64,000 nucleotides of DNA from Pseudomonadota bacterium. GTDB lineage: Bacteria > Pseudomonadota > Gammaproteobacteria > Burkholderiales > Rhodocyclaceae. A model generated the notes under the pieces. The model was not told the DNA's origin. It did no database searches and saw only the letters and a list, made by a program, of their open reading frames with translations. Made by a program: the position numbers and the translations under genes. The stretch lies in contig JAGTRW010000006.1 of NCBI GenBank assembly GCA_018262095.1, positions 110,076 through 174,075 of the forward strand, given 5' to 3'. Of this stretch, positions 34,071 to 42,852 are shown piece after piece. The stretch's first letter is position 1. The number at the start of each line of letters is the position of its first letter.

Positions 34071-36398
34071 ATGACCAAGACGACCAATGACGTCAACGCG
34101 CTCGCCGTCGGCGCCAACGAGACGCGCGCCGACGCCAAGGCCAAGGCGCAGGGGCGCGAGCCCTACGCCGCCGACTACTATCCCGACGGCGTGCTGTGGG
34201 CCGGCGCGGTTCGCCCCGGCGCGCGCCAGGGCGTCGCGCACGCGCGCCTGCTCGCAATCGATACGGCGGCCGCCGCCGCCTTGCCGGGCGTAGTCAAGAT
34301 CCTGACCGCCGCCGACGTTCCCGGAACCAATCGTCAGGGAATCGTCCACAAGGACATGCCGGTGCTGGTCGGCGACAAGCTGCGCTACGCCGGCGATCCG
34401 GTCGCGCTGGTCATCGCCGAAAGCCGCGAAGCATTGCGCCAGGCGATCGGCCTGGTCGTCGTCAGCCTTGAGCCGCTGCCGGCGGTTTGCGATCCGGTCG
34501 CGGCGATGGCTGAGGGGGCAGTGCGGGTGCACGACGAGCGCGCCGACAATCTGTTGGCCGCCGCCGAAATCCGCCTGGGCGAAGGGGCGCAAGGCCTTGA
34601 TCATTGCGACGTGGTCGTTGCCGGAAGCTTCTCGACACCGGTTCAGGCGCACGGCTTCATCGAGACCGAAAACGGCGTCGCCTGCTGCGCGCCCGACGGC
34701 AGCCTGACGATGACGATCTCGACGCAGGCGCCGTTTCGCGACCGCATGGAAATCGCCCACGCGCTGGGCCTCTCCTTCGACCAGATCCGCATCGTCGCGC
34801 CTTGCCTGGGCGGCGGCTTCGGCGGCAAGGACGGCGCCACCGTCCAGTGCCTGCTGGCGCTCGCCGCACTGCACAGCGACGGTCGCCCGGTCAAGATGGT
34901 GTGGGGCCGCGAGGAGAACCTGCTCGCCGGTTACCGCCGCCATTCGTGCCGCGTCGATTACCGGCTCGGCGCCAACCGCGACGGAACGCTCGAGGCGGTC
35001 CATTGCCGCCTGGTCTATGACACCGGCGCTTACGCGCATCTGGGCGGCGAGGTGATGGCGCTGGGCATGGAGCACGCCGGCGGACCGTACCGAATCCCGC
35101 ACGTGCTGATCGAGGGGCAGTGCGTCTATACCAACAACCCGGTCGCCGGCGCGATGCGCGCTTTTGGCGTCTGCCAGGTGACTTTCGCCTTCGAGGCGAT
35201 GATAGCCGAGCTGGCGCGCGAACTGGGAATCGACCCGCTGGCGCTGCGCCGCCAGAATGCCTTGTTGCCCGGCGACACCAACTGCGCCGGGGTGGTGGTC
35301 GGCGAGTCGACCGGAATCGCCGACTGCCTCGATCTCATCGCCGGCCATCCGCTCTGGCTTGAGCGCGCTGCGTGGAAGGATGCCGCGCCGCCCGGAACGC
35401 AGCGTGGCGTCGGCTTGGCGGCGGTGTTCAACGCCGCCGGCTACGGCGCCAAGGTGCGCGACTCGGCGATCGCCAAGGTCGAGCTCACCGGCGACGGACA
35501 GTTCGTCGTGCATAACGCGGTGTCCGACATGGGGCAAGGCAACGCTGCCGCCTTCGTCCAGATCGCCGGCCACGTCCTGCAGCAGGACGCGGCGCGAGTC
35601 AGCGTGCGCCAGCCCGATACGGCGACCGCCTACCCTTCGGGGTCGTCTTCGGCCGGCCGCACGACGTTTACCTTCGGCAACGCGTTGATCGTCGCCTGCG
35701 AACAATTGAAAGCACGACTCATCAACCGCGCCGGACTGCTGCTCTTCGTCGACGACGACAGCACGCTGACCTTGGTCCCGGGCAAGATCGTGCACCAGGC
35801 TTCGGCGCGCGAAGTGAGCCTCGCGCGATTGGCCGGCTTCCTGCGCGATGAGGAGCGTTCTTGCCTCGGCGAATACGTCGCGCCGTTGTGCCCCGACCCG
35901 GGAACTGGCAAGGGCTTTTTCATCGGTTTCCCGCACGTCGTTTTCGCCTACGGCGCGCATCTCGCGCGAATCGAAGTCGACCTCTCGACCGGGCAGATTC
36001 GCGTCGTCGATTACCTGGCGGTCACCGACGGCGGCCAGGTGATCAACCCGGCGATGTATGACCAGCAGGTGCACGGCGGCGTCGCGCAGGGACTGGGCTA
36101 CGCGCTGATGGAAGATCTGGCGACGCGCGACGGCCAGGTGCTGGCGGGAGATTTCTCGCGTTACCTGATTCCCGGCGCGCTCGACCTGCCCGAGATTACA
36201 TCGGTCGCCTGCCCTGGCGAAGAGAGCCGCGGGCCGTTCGGCATGAAGGGCATCGGCGAAGTCGCGATGAACGGCCCGCTGCCGGCGGTCGCCAACGCCT
36301 TGGCCGACGGCTGCGCGATTCACCTGCGCGACGCGCCATTGACGCCAGAGCGCGTGCTGCTGGCATTGGAAAGTCTGGCTGAGGAAAGTTCGCAATGA
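34071..36398 (+). CDS. Molybdenum hydroxylase, large (Mo-binding) subunit (xanthine/aldehyde oxidase family)
   Basis: 775 residues from ATG 34071 (AAAGG at 34066-34070 is close). The family pattern is clear: PYAADYYPDGVLWAGAV at the start, APCLGGGFGGKDGA near 245, AMRAFGVCQVTFAFE near 365 and GPFGMKGIGEVAMNGPLPA near 720 with the catalytic Glu. It holds the molybdenum cofactor and hydroxylates an aromatic or heteroaromatic ring, aldehyde or purine with water. XdhC and MocA genes at the cluster end would supply the cofactor. Substrate unknown; no purine genes nearby. The start overlaps nothing, the end overlaps the next gene by 4 bp. Confidence 0.93.
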   Translation: MTKTTNDVNALAVGANETRADAKAKAQGREPYAADYYPDGVLWAGAVRPGARQGVAHARLLAIDTAAAAALPGVVKILTAADVPGTNRQGIVHKDMPVLVGDKLRYAGDPVALVIAESREALRQAIGLVVVSLEPLPAVCDPVAAMAEGAVRVHDERADNLLAAAEIRLGEGAQGLDHCDVVVAGSFSTPVQAHGFIETENGVACCAPDGSLTMTISTQAPFRDRMEIAHALGLSFDQIRIVAPCLGGGFGGKDGATVQCLLALAALHSDGRPVKMVWGREENLLAGYRRHSCRVDYRLGANRDGTLEAVHCRLVYDTGAYAHLGGEVMALGMEHAGGPYRIPHVLIEGQCVYTNNPVAGAMRAFGVCQVTFAFEAMIAELARELGIDPLALRRQNALLPGDTNCAGVVVGESTGIADCLDLIAGHPLWLERAAWKDAAPPGTQRGVGLAAVFNAAGYGAKVRDSAIAKVELTGDGQFVVHNAVSDMGQGNAAAFVQIAGHVLQQDAARVSVRQPDTATAYPSGSSSAGRTTFTFGNALIVACEQLKARLINRAGLLLFVDDDSTLTLVPGKIVHQASAREVSLARLAGFLRDEERSCLGEYVAPLCPDPGTGKGFFIGFPHVVFAYGAHLARIEVDLSTGQIRVVDYLAVTDGGQVINPAMYDQQVHGGVAQGLGYALMEDLATRDGQVLAGDFSRYLIPGALDLPEITSVACPGEESRGPFGMKGIGEVAMNGPLPAVANALADGCAIHLRDAPLTPERVLLALESLAEESSQ

Positions 36399-36880
36399 GC
36401 GAAATCGTTTTTGAATTGAATGGCGAACAAACCAAGCTCGCTGTATCGCCGACGCGGCGCGTCATCGACGTCCTACGCGAGGACTTGAAGCTCACCGGCA
36501 GCAAGGAAGGCTGCGGCACCGGCGAGTGCGGCGCGTGCAGCGTGCTGGTCGATGGGCAGCTGCGCCTGGCCTGCCTGATGGTCGCCGGCCAGCTTGACGG
36601 CCATCGGCTGACGACCGTCGAGGGGCTTGGCGAATCGCCCTTGGGCGCCAAAGTGCAAACGGCTTTCGCGCAAGCCGGCGCGGTCCAGTGCGGTTACTGC
36701 ACGCCGGGAATGGAGATCGCCGCCGTCGACCTGCTCTCGCGCCAGCCCGACCCGTCGCGCGACGAGGTGCGCGCCGCGCTTTCCGGCAACCTCTGCCGCT
36801 GCACCGGCTATGTAAAGATTATCGATGCCGTCTGCCAGGCGGCGGACGTGCTTAACGCCAGCGAAGACGCGCAATCATGA
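36395..36880 (+). CDS. Molybdenum hydroxylase, [2Fe-2S] small subunit
   Basis: 161 residues. The plant-ferredoxin-like first cluster is GCGTGECGACSVLVDGQLRLAC near 45-67; the second is VQCGYCTPGM near 104 and LCRCTGYVKI near 140. Both sets of four cysteines are complete. It passes electrons between the molybdenum subunit and the FAD subunit. Four-bp overlaps with both neighbours show a translationally coupled trio in L-S-M order. Confidence 0.95.
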   Translation: MSEIVFELNGEQTKLAVSPTRRVIDVLREDLKLTGSKEGCGTGECGACSVLVDGQLRLACLMVAGQLDGHRLTTVEGLGESPLGAKVQTAFAQAGAVQCGYCTPGMEIAAVDLLSRQPDPSRDEVRAALSGNLCRCTGYVKIIDAVCQAADVLNASEDAQS

Positions 36881-37728
36881 GTGCCTGGTTCTCGCCCGAT
36901 TCGATCGACGACGCGCTGGCGCTGATCGAGCGCCACCCCGACGCGCGGCTGATCGCCGGCGGAACCGATCTGCTCGTTCGCCGGCGCAGCGAGATGTCCG
37001 ACATCCCGTTGATCAGCCTCGAACGCGTCGCGGCTTTGCAGGGAATCGAAGAAGTTCGCGAAGACGGCATGCTCGCCATCGGTGCGGCAACGCGAATCGC
37101 CGAACTCGCGGTCTCGCCGCTGCTGGCCGCCAATGCGCCGCTGCTGCAGCGCGCCGCTCTCTCCTTCGGCGCGCCGGCGATCCGCAATATGGCGAGCGTC
37201 GGCGGCAACCTGTGCACCGCGTCTCCGGCCGGCGATTGCCTGCCGCCGCTCCATGCGCTCGGCGCTCAGGTCGAGCTGATCGCGCGCGCTGGCCGCCGCC
37301 GCCTGCCGATAAGCGACTTCATCGTGGGTCCTGGCCGCACTTCGCTGGCGCCCGGCGAGATCGTCACTCGCGTGTTGCTGCCATCGCGTGATCGTTTTGC
37401 CTGGCAGGCGTACGAGAAAATCGGACGCCGCCAGTCGCTGGCGATCTCGGTCGTGAGCTTTGCCGCTCTGTTGCGGCTCGATGACGAGCAAAGGATTGCC
37501 GAAGCCCATCTGGCCTGGGGCAGCGTCGGCCCGACCGTCGTCACGGCGCCCGAGCTCGCAAACTGGCTGCTCGGTAAGCCGCTCGATCAATCGCTGATCG
37601 ATGTGGCCGCCGAACGCGCGCGCGCGGCGGTCTGCCCGATCGACGACCTGCGCGCCGGTGCCGATTACCGTCGCGCGCTCGCCGGCAATTTGCTGCGCCG
37701 CTTCCTGCGTCGGGTTCAGCATGGCTGA
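36877..37728 (+). CDS. Molybdenum hydroxylase, FAD-binding medium subunit
   Basis: 283 residues. The FAD-binding motifs of the CoxM/XdhA group are present: LIAGGTDLLVRRR near 28 and MASVGGNLCTASPAGDCLPP near 107, followed by GRTSLAPGEIVTRVLLP and the C-terminal domain. It completes the three-subunit enzyme with the two genes before it. Its last 8 bp overlap the MFS gene. Confidence 0.95.
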   Translation: MSAWFSPDSIDDALALIERHPDARLIAGGTDLLVRRRSEMSDIPLISLERVAALQGIEEVREDGMLAIGAATRIAELAVSPLLAANAPLLQRAALSFGAPAIRNMASVGGNLCTASPAGDCLPPLHALGAQVELIARAGRRRLPISDFIVGPGRTSLAPGEIVTRVLLPSRDRFAWQAYEKIGRRQSLAISVVSFAALLRLDDEQRIAEAHLAWGSVGPTVVTAPELANWLLGKPLDQSLIDVAAERARAAVCPIDDLRAGADYRRALAGNLLRRFLRRVQHG

Positions 37729-38896
37729 GCGCGGCAAGCTGTGGACGCCGACCTTCGTCGTGCTCAACCTGCAGTTCATGCTGGTGACCTGCGTCACCGC
37801 GCTGTTTTTCCAGTTTCATTCCTACCTCGAACAGCTGGGCTTGAGCCAGCAGCTCGCCGGACTGATCATCGGCGCCGATGCACTCGCTTCGCTGATCATG
37901 CAGCCGCTCGTCGCACTGCTGATCCATCCGGCGAACGCCCGGCGCTGGCTGCTCGGCGGGTCGCTGCTCTTTGCCGCAGCCTTGTATCTCGAAGGGCAAC
38001 TCACCGGCTTCGCGCCGCTGCTGGCGGCACGCCTGGTGCAGGGCGCCGGTTTCAGCTGCGTCATCTCGGCGCTGATCTCGCTGATCGTCGTCGCGATTCC
38101 GCCGGGAATGAGCGGCCAGGCGTTCGGCTGGACTTCGCTGGTTCGCCTGATCCCTTATGCGCTGATGCCGCCGCTGCTCGGCTTGCTCGGCGTCCTGCCG
38201 GCAGACTTCGGCCAGGTGCTGCAATTGAGCGCGCTGATCGCGCTGCTGCCGATCGTCATGATGTTCTTTGCGCGTCCGGCAGGCAGCGCTGCGACTGCGG
38301 CGAGCCCCGGGCTGGCCGGCGCGTCGGCCAGTCTGCGCAGCCGCCCGGTCGCGCTGCTGCTGGTCGCCAGCGTCGCGCTCTACGCCGGTTACGCCGCGGT
38401 CTTCTTCTACCTGCAGCAACTCGGCGCGGCGCTGCGGGTGAGCAACAGCGGCGTCTTCTTCAGCCTGGCGACGCTGGTCATGATGCTCACCCGATTCTTC
38501 GGCGGCATGCTCTTCGATCGCCTCGACAAGGTCACTCTGTCGACGGCGGGTTTCGTAATCATCGCGCTGAGCTACGCGCTGCTGCCGTTCGCTTCGCATC
38601 CGTCGTTTTTCCTCGCCTTGGCGCTGCCGCTGGGACTCGGTTGGGGCGTCGTCATGCCGCTGCAATCGGCGCTGATGTTCGACCGCTCTTCGGTGGCCGC
38701 GCGGGCGCTCAATCAGAACCTGTTGATGGCGATGATGCAGGTCGGATTTTTCGTGGGGCCGGCGGCAGCCGGACTCCTGCTCGGCGCCGCCGGGTTCGCC
38801 GGGCTGTTTGCCGCGGCCGCGCTGGCGACGCTGGTCGCTGCGCTGGCCACCGCGTCATTGCGCGGTGCTTCATCGTCATCAGGGAAAAGCGAATGA
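37721..38896 (+). CDS. MFS transporter
   Basis: 391 residues from ATG 37721; the frame is open further upstream but this start sits at the end of the FAD-subunit gene and opens the first helix. About 12 membrane helices (e.g. VVLNLQFMLVTCVTALFFQF, GLIIGADALASLIMQPLVAL, FLALALPLGLGWGVVMPLQS). Members move small organic molecules by proton exchange. In this cluster it may export the product or import the substrate of the hydroxylase. It overlaps the next gene by 4 bp (ATGA). Confidence 0.88.
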   Translation: MAERGKLWTPTFVVLNLQFMLVTCVTALFFQFHSYLEQLGLSQQLAGLIIGADALASLIMQPLVALLIHPANARRWLLGGSLLFAAALYLEGQLTGFAPLLAARLVQGAGFSCVISALISLIVVAIPPGMSGQAFGWTSLVRLIPYALMPPLLGLLGVLPADFGQVLQLSALIALLPIVMMFFARPAGSAATAASPGLAGASASLRSRPVALLLVASVALYAGYAAVFFYLQQLGAALRVSNSGVFFSLATLVMMLTRFFGGMLFDRLDKVTLSTAGFVIIALSYALLPFASHPSFFLALALPLGLGWGVVMPLQSALMFDRSSVAARALNQNLLMAMMQVGFFVGPAAAGLLLGAAGFAGLFAAAALATLVAALATASLRGASSSSGKSE

Positions 38897-40419
38897 CAGG
38901 GAATCATTTAGAGGGATTGAACGCCGTGAACAGCCCATGTCACACCAACCTCGCAGCCTGCCTGCTGTTGCCCAACGTCGAACGCCATCCCGACAAGATC
39001 GTCTACCTGTGCGGCGACGACGGGGTGAGTTACCGGCAATTGGCCGAAGGCGTTTATCGCTGCGCCGCGTGGTTGCGCGAGCAGGGCGTCGGCCACGGCG
39101 ATCGCGTCGTGATCGCGCTCGCCGACTCGCCCGTTTTCGTCGCAGCGTTTCTCGCCAGCAACCTGATCGGCGCCGTTCCGGTTCCGGTCAGCACGGCGCT
39201 GCCCAACGACGCTTACCAATACATCGTGGGCGACAGCGACGCGCGCGTCGTGCTGATCGCGCAGGCGCTGGCCGATCTTCCCGCGCTCGCCACGCGGCCG
39301 CGAATGATCTGCGGCGAACGATTGGACGAGTTCCTGCCGCACGCCGCGTCGGCGCCGATAGCAGCCGCACAGGCGGGCGGCGACGATCTCGCCTACATGA
39401 TCTATACGTCGGGATCGACCGGCAAGCCCAAGGGCGTGCCGCACCGTCATGCCGATTTCCTTTTTTCGGCCAGGACCTACGCCGATCAGGTCGTCGGGAT
39501 AGTCGAGGGCGACCGGCTGTTCACCGCCAGCAAGATGACTTTCGCCTACGGTCTGGGCTGCAGCCTGATGTTCACGATGCTCGCCGGGGCGAGCGCGATC
39601 TTGAATCCAGAGGCGTCGACGCCCGAGCAACTGCTCTGCCTGATCGAGCAACACCGGCCCAGCGTTTTCTTCGCCGTGCCGACGATCTACGTCCAGCTGA
39701 TCCGCAGCGTCAGCGAGGCGCGCCTCGAGCTGCCGATGCGTTTCTGCGGCTCGGCGGGCGAGCGCCTGCCATCCTTCGTTCTCGACGCCTGGCGCGAACT
39801 CACCGGTCTCGAACTGGTCGATGGCATCGGCTCGACCGAGACCAACTACGTGGTGATCTCCAACCGGCCGGGCGCGGTGCTTCCGGGGTCGGCCGGGACA
39901 CCCGTTCCCGGCTGTGAAATCAGGCTGGTCGACGATTCGGGCCAGGACGTTGCCAGCGGCGTTTCGGGCCAGCTGCTCGTGCGCTGCGCCAGCAACGCGC
40001 GCGCCTACTGGCAGCAGCCGCAAGTCTCAGCTGCCACCATGCTCGCCGACGGCTTCATTCGCACCGGCGACCTGATGCGCGAAGAAGGCGGCTTCTACTT
40101 TCACCTCGGGCGCAGCGACGACATGCTCAAGGTCGGCGGCCAGTATATTTCTCCGGTCCAGCTTGAAGACGTCTTGCGCGATCATCCGGCGGTTGCCGAT
40201 TGCGCGGTCGTCGGCTGTCTCGTCGGCGGGCTCGAACGGCCGGCGGCGCATCTGGTGCTCAAAGCGGGTTTTGCCGCCAGCCGCGCGCTGGAAAAAGAAC
40301 TGCGCGCGCACGCCGCGGCGAATCTGGCCGATTACATGCGGCCGATGAAGTACGCGTTTCACGACGATCTGCCGCGCAATCCTTCGGGCAAGGTCCAGCG
40401 TTTCAAACTCAAGCAGTAA
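38893..40419 (+). CDS. AMP-dependent acyl/aryl ligase (benzoate-CoA ligase-like)
   Basis: 508 residues from ATG 38893, overlapping the MFS stop; an open frame reaching back to 37741 is only an out-of-frame run through the transporter gene. Motifs: MIYTSGSTGKPKGVPH near 170, DGIGSTETNYV near 315, RTGDLMREEGGFYFHLGRSD near 395 and the catalytic Lys in NPSGKVQRFK at the end. It activates a carboxylic acid as the adenylate. With an acyl carrier protein as the next gene it probably loads the acid on that carrier rather than on CoA (inference). The aromatic-type family fits a ring-hydroxylating partner. Confidence 0.9.
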   Translation: MTGNHLEGLNAVNSPCHTNLAACLLLPNVERHPDKIVYLCGDDGVSYRQLAEGVYRCAAWLREQGVGHGDRVVIALADSPVFVAAFLASNLIGAVPVPVSTALPNDAYQYIVGDSDARVVLIAQALADLPALATRPRMICGERLDEFLPHAASAPIAAAQAGGDDLAYMIYTSGSTGKPKGVPHRHADFLFSARTYADQVVGIVEGDRLFTASKMTFAYGLGCSLMFTMLAGASAILNPEASTPEQLLCLIEQHRPSVFFAVPTIYVQLIRSVSEARLELPMRFCGSAGERLPSFVLDAWRELTGLELVDGIGSTETNYVVISNRPGAVLPGSAGTPVPGCEIRLVDDSGQDVASGVSGQLLVRCASNARAYWQQPQVSAATMLADGFIRTGDLMREEGGFYFHLGRSDDMLKVGGQYISPVQLEDVLRDHPAVADCAVVGCLVGGLERPAAHLVLKAGFAASRALEKELRAHAAANLADYMRPMKYAFHDDLPRNPSGKVQRFKLKQ

Positions 40420-40441
40420 TCACCGACTCAAGGAGATGATC

Positions 40442-40678
40442 GTGACGGTAACGATTTTTGCACTCAAAGAACTGATGCTGGCCACCGGCCTCGACGCCGA
40501 GCTGGTGAGCCGGATCGATCCGGCGCGGCCGCTGATCCAGCAAGGCGTCGATTCGGTCGACTACCCCGGCTTCATTCTCGCCTTCGAGGAAGCCTGTGGC
40601 GTTAAGGTCAGCGACGCCGACTCGCTGCGTCTCAAGACGCTCGACGACTTTCTGAATTTCGCTGCGGCGAGGACATGA
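40442..40678 (+). CDS. Acyl carrier protein
   Basis: 78 residues from GTG 40442. AAGGAG (40430-40435) lies 6 bp before this GTG, while the ATG at 40436 touches it, so GTG is preferred. The carrier signature is IQQGVDSVDYPGFILAFEE with the phosphopantetheine-accepting S38. Free-standing, not the fatty-acid ACP (it has no usual acidic helix II). It is flanked by the ligase and the GNAT-like genes. The final codons overlap the next start by 4 bp. Confidence 0.9.
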   Translation: MTVTIFALKELMLATGLDAELVSRIDPARPLIQQGVDSVDYPGFILAFEEACGVKVSDADSLRLKTLDDFLNFAAART

Positions 40679-41742
40679 CTATGGATCGCATTGAAGCACT
40701 CAGGCAACTGCGCGAGACGCCGTGGACATCACCCGACGGCAGCGAGAAATACACGGTTGGCTATTTTGATCCGGCCGCCGCCGGCGGGATCGCGCGCCTG
40801 TCTTATACGGTTTACGGCGAGGGCTATCCGGTCGATACCTACTATATTCCCGAGCGGCTGATCGAGGAGAACGCTCGTGGCGCCATCCGCAGCGTCGTCG
40901 CGCGAACCGCGTCGGGCGACGTGGTGGCGCACGGCGCTTTGTATCGCAGCTCGCCGCCCAATCCCAATCTTTATGAATACGGCCTGGCGATGACGCTGCC
41001 GTCGTATCGCGCCTCGATGGTCTTCGCTCGTGTGACCCAAGCGGCGATGAAGCTGGTCGGTACGGACACGATCGATGCCATTTTTAGCGAGGGGGTTTGC
41101 AACCACATCATCACGCAGAAATTCTCGGCGTTATTGAAAGGCGTTGAAACCGCGCTGGAACCCGCCTTGATGCCGGCTGACGCCTACACGACCGAGCGCA
41201 GCTCCGAGGGCAGAGTCGCCTGCGTAATGTCGTTTCGCGTGGCGCGAGACCAGCGCCGGGTCGTATTCCTGCCCCGGCCGTATCTCGCCGAACTCGAATT
41301 CATGATGAGCGGGCTTGATCTTGATCGAGAACTGCGCGTCTCCGAAAATGCGTTGCCGGCGCTGCCGGAAGCGAGCAGCGTGATCGACGTCAGACGGTTT
41401 GCCTCGGCCGGCGTCGCGCGCTGCACGCTGACGACGCCGGGAGACGATCTGGCGACGCGCGTCGCCGAGCTCGAGAGCGAGTTGGCGAAGCAGGACTACG
41501 CGCTCATCCAGGTCTTCATCAACCTCGGGCAGGCGAATTCGGGCGCGGTGGTCGACGCGCTGCGCGCTCAGGGCTATTCGCTCGGCGGTTTCCTGCCGAC
41601 CTGGTTTGGCGACGACGGCTTGCTGCTGCAGAAGCATCGGGTCTCTCCCGATTTCGAAAGCATCAAGCTCTACTCAGATCGCGCCAAAGCGCTGCTCGAG
41701 ATCGTGCGCGGCGACTGGCAACGCGCCCAAAGCAATGGATAG
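40675..41742 (+). CDS. GNAT-like acyltransferase-family protein, tandem copy 1
   Basis: 355 residues (ATG 40675, or the ATG at 40681). N-terminal part: GGIARLSYTVYGEGYPVDTY, YIPERLIEENARGAIRSVVA and ASGDVVAHGALYRSS, which fits a GNAT core; a second unit near 190-340 has RRVVFLPRPYLAELEFMMSG, IQVFINLGQANSGAVVDAL, and GYSLGGFLPTWFGDDGLLLQ. The second unit aligns with the end of the protein at 31345. It may acylate an amine using the ACP-bound acid (inference). It is followed by a near copy of itself. Confidence 0.72.
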   Translation: MTMDRIEALRQLRETPWTSPDGSEKYTVGYFDPAAAGGIARLSYTVYGEGYPVDTYYIPERLIEENARGAIRSVVARTASGDVVAHGALYRSSPPNPNLYEYGLAMTLPSYRASMVFARVTQAAMKLVGTDTIDAIFSEGVCNHIITQKFSALLKGVETALEPALMPADAYTTERSSEGRVACVMSFRVARDQRRVVFLPRPYLAELEFMMSGLDLDRELRVSENALPALPEASSVIDVRRFASAGVARCTLTTPGDDLATRVAELESELAKQDYALIQVFINLGQANSGAVVDALRAQGYSLGGFLPTWFGDDGLLLQKHRVSPDFESIKLYSDRAKALLEIVRGDWQRAQSNG

Positions 41743-41797
41743 CCAGCATCAACAGGTACCCGGCGAGGCGTGCCGCCGCGCCGCGGCAAGGACGTGA
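41735..41797 (+). pseudogene. Fusion scar: xdhC start joined to acyl carrier protein end
   Basis: ATG 41735, overlapping the first GNAT stop, opens a 20-codon frame MDSQHQQVPGEACRRAAART ending at TGA 41795. Its start copies the xdhC start (MDS..QV; 42845) and its end copies the ACP end (AAART; 40664-40675). This is what a tandem duplication spanning ACP end, GNAT and xdhC start leaves at its joint. The frame has no product of its own. Confidence 0.75.
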
Positions 41798-41799
41798 TC

Positions 41800-42852
41800 A
41801 TGGACCGCAGCGAAGCGCTCAGGCAGCTGCGCACGACGCCCTGGACGGCCCCCGACGGCAGCGAGGAATGCACCGTCGGCTGTTTCGAGCCGGCCGACGC
41901 CGAAGGCATTGCTCGCCTCTTTTACGCGGTCTACGGCGAGGGCTATCCGGTCGATACCTACTACATTCCCGAGCGGCTGATCGACGAAAACGCTCGTGGC
42001 GCGGTCCGCAGCGCCGTCGCGCGCACCGCGTCGGGCGACGTGGTGGCGCACGTCGCCTTCTATCGCAGTTCGCCGCCCAACCCCAAGCTCTACGAATACG
42101 GACTCGGGCTCACGCTGCCATCGTATCGCTCGTCGCTCGTTTTCTCTCGCGCCTGCCAGGCGGTGCTGAAGCTGCTCGGCACTGACGATATCGACGGCAT
42201 TTTTGGCGAGTCGGTGTGCAACCACGTCATCACGCAGAAACTTTCGCTGCAAGCGAAAATGGTCGAAACGGCGCTGGAGCCGGCATTGATGCCGGCCGAC
42301 GCGTACACCACCGAGCACAGCGCCCAGGGGCGCGTCGCGTGCGTGATGTTCTTTCGCTTCGCGCGCGATCAGCGCCGCGTCGTATTCCTGCCCAGGCCGT
42401 ATCTCGCCGAACTCGAATTCATGATGAGCGGGCTGGGTCTCGATCGCGAAGTGCGCGTCTCGCAAGACGCGTTGCCGGCGGTCGATAGCGTGATCGAGGT
42501 GGCGCGCTTCGCTTCGGCCGGCGTCGCGCGCTGCACGATTAAGACGGCGGGACACGATCTGGCCGCCAGGTTGGCTGAGTTGGAAAGCGAGTGGGCGCAG
42601 AACGACTACGCGCTCATCCAGGTTTTCGTCGATCTCGGGCAGGCGAGTTGCGGTGCGGCGGTCGACGAGCTGCGCCGCCAGGCTTATTCGCTCGGCGGTT
42701 TCCTGCCGGCCTGGTTTGGCGACGACGGCTTGCTGCTGCAAAAGCACCGGGTCTCTCCCGATTTCGAGAATATCAAGCTCTACACCGACCGCGCGCGGGC
42801 GCTGCTCGAAATCGTCAGGCGCGATTGGCAGCGCGCACAAGACAATGGATAG
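41800..42852 (+). CDS. GNAT-like acyltransferase-family protein, tandem copy 2
   Basis: 350 residues from ATG 41800, preceded by CAAGGA. It matches copy 1 along its whole length, with identical stretches such as YGEGYPVDTYYIPERLI, RRVVFLPRPYLAELEFMMSG and GDDGLLLQKHRVSPDFE. Differences are concentrated in the central section (KLSLQAKMVETALEP against KFSALLKGVETALEP) and near 215-230. DNA is also very similar, so the duplication is fairly young. The two copies may have diverged in substrate. It overlaps the xdhC start by 8 bp. Confidence 0.72.
   Translation: MDRSEALRQLRTTPWTAPDGSEECTVGCFEPADAEGIARLFYAVYGEGYPVDTYYIPERLIDENARGAVRSAVARTASGDVVAHVAFYRSSPPNPKLYEYGLGLTLPSYRSSLVFSRACQAVLKLLGTDDIDGIFGESVCNHVITQKLSLQAKMVETALEPALMPADAYTTEHSAQGRVACVMFFRFARDQRRVVFLPRPYLAELEFMMSGLGLDREVRVSQDALPAVDSVIEVARFASAGVARCTIKTAGHDLAARLAELESEWAQNDYALIQVFVDLGQASCGAAVDELRRQAYSLGGFLPAWFGDDGLLLQKHRVSPDFENIKLYTDRARALLEIVRRDWQRAQDNG

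Noticed and set aside
33840..36395. 851-codon open frame on the minus strand opposite the Mo-hydroxylase gene
   Set aside because: High-GC shadow of a real gene; composition is Arg/Asp/Gln/Val-rich without any domain.
37741..38892. Long in-frame N-terminal extension of the AMP-ligase
   Set aside because: The added part is an Arg-rich out-of-frame reading of the MFS gene; ATG 38893 overlaps the MFS stop as elsewhere in the cluster.
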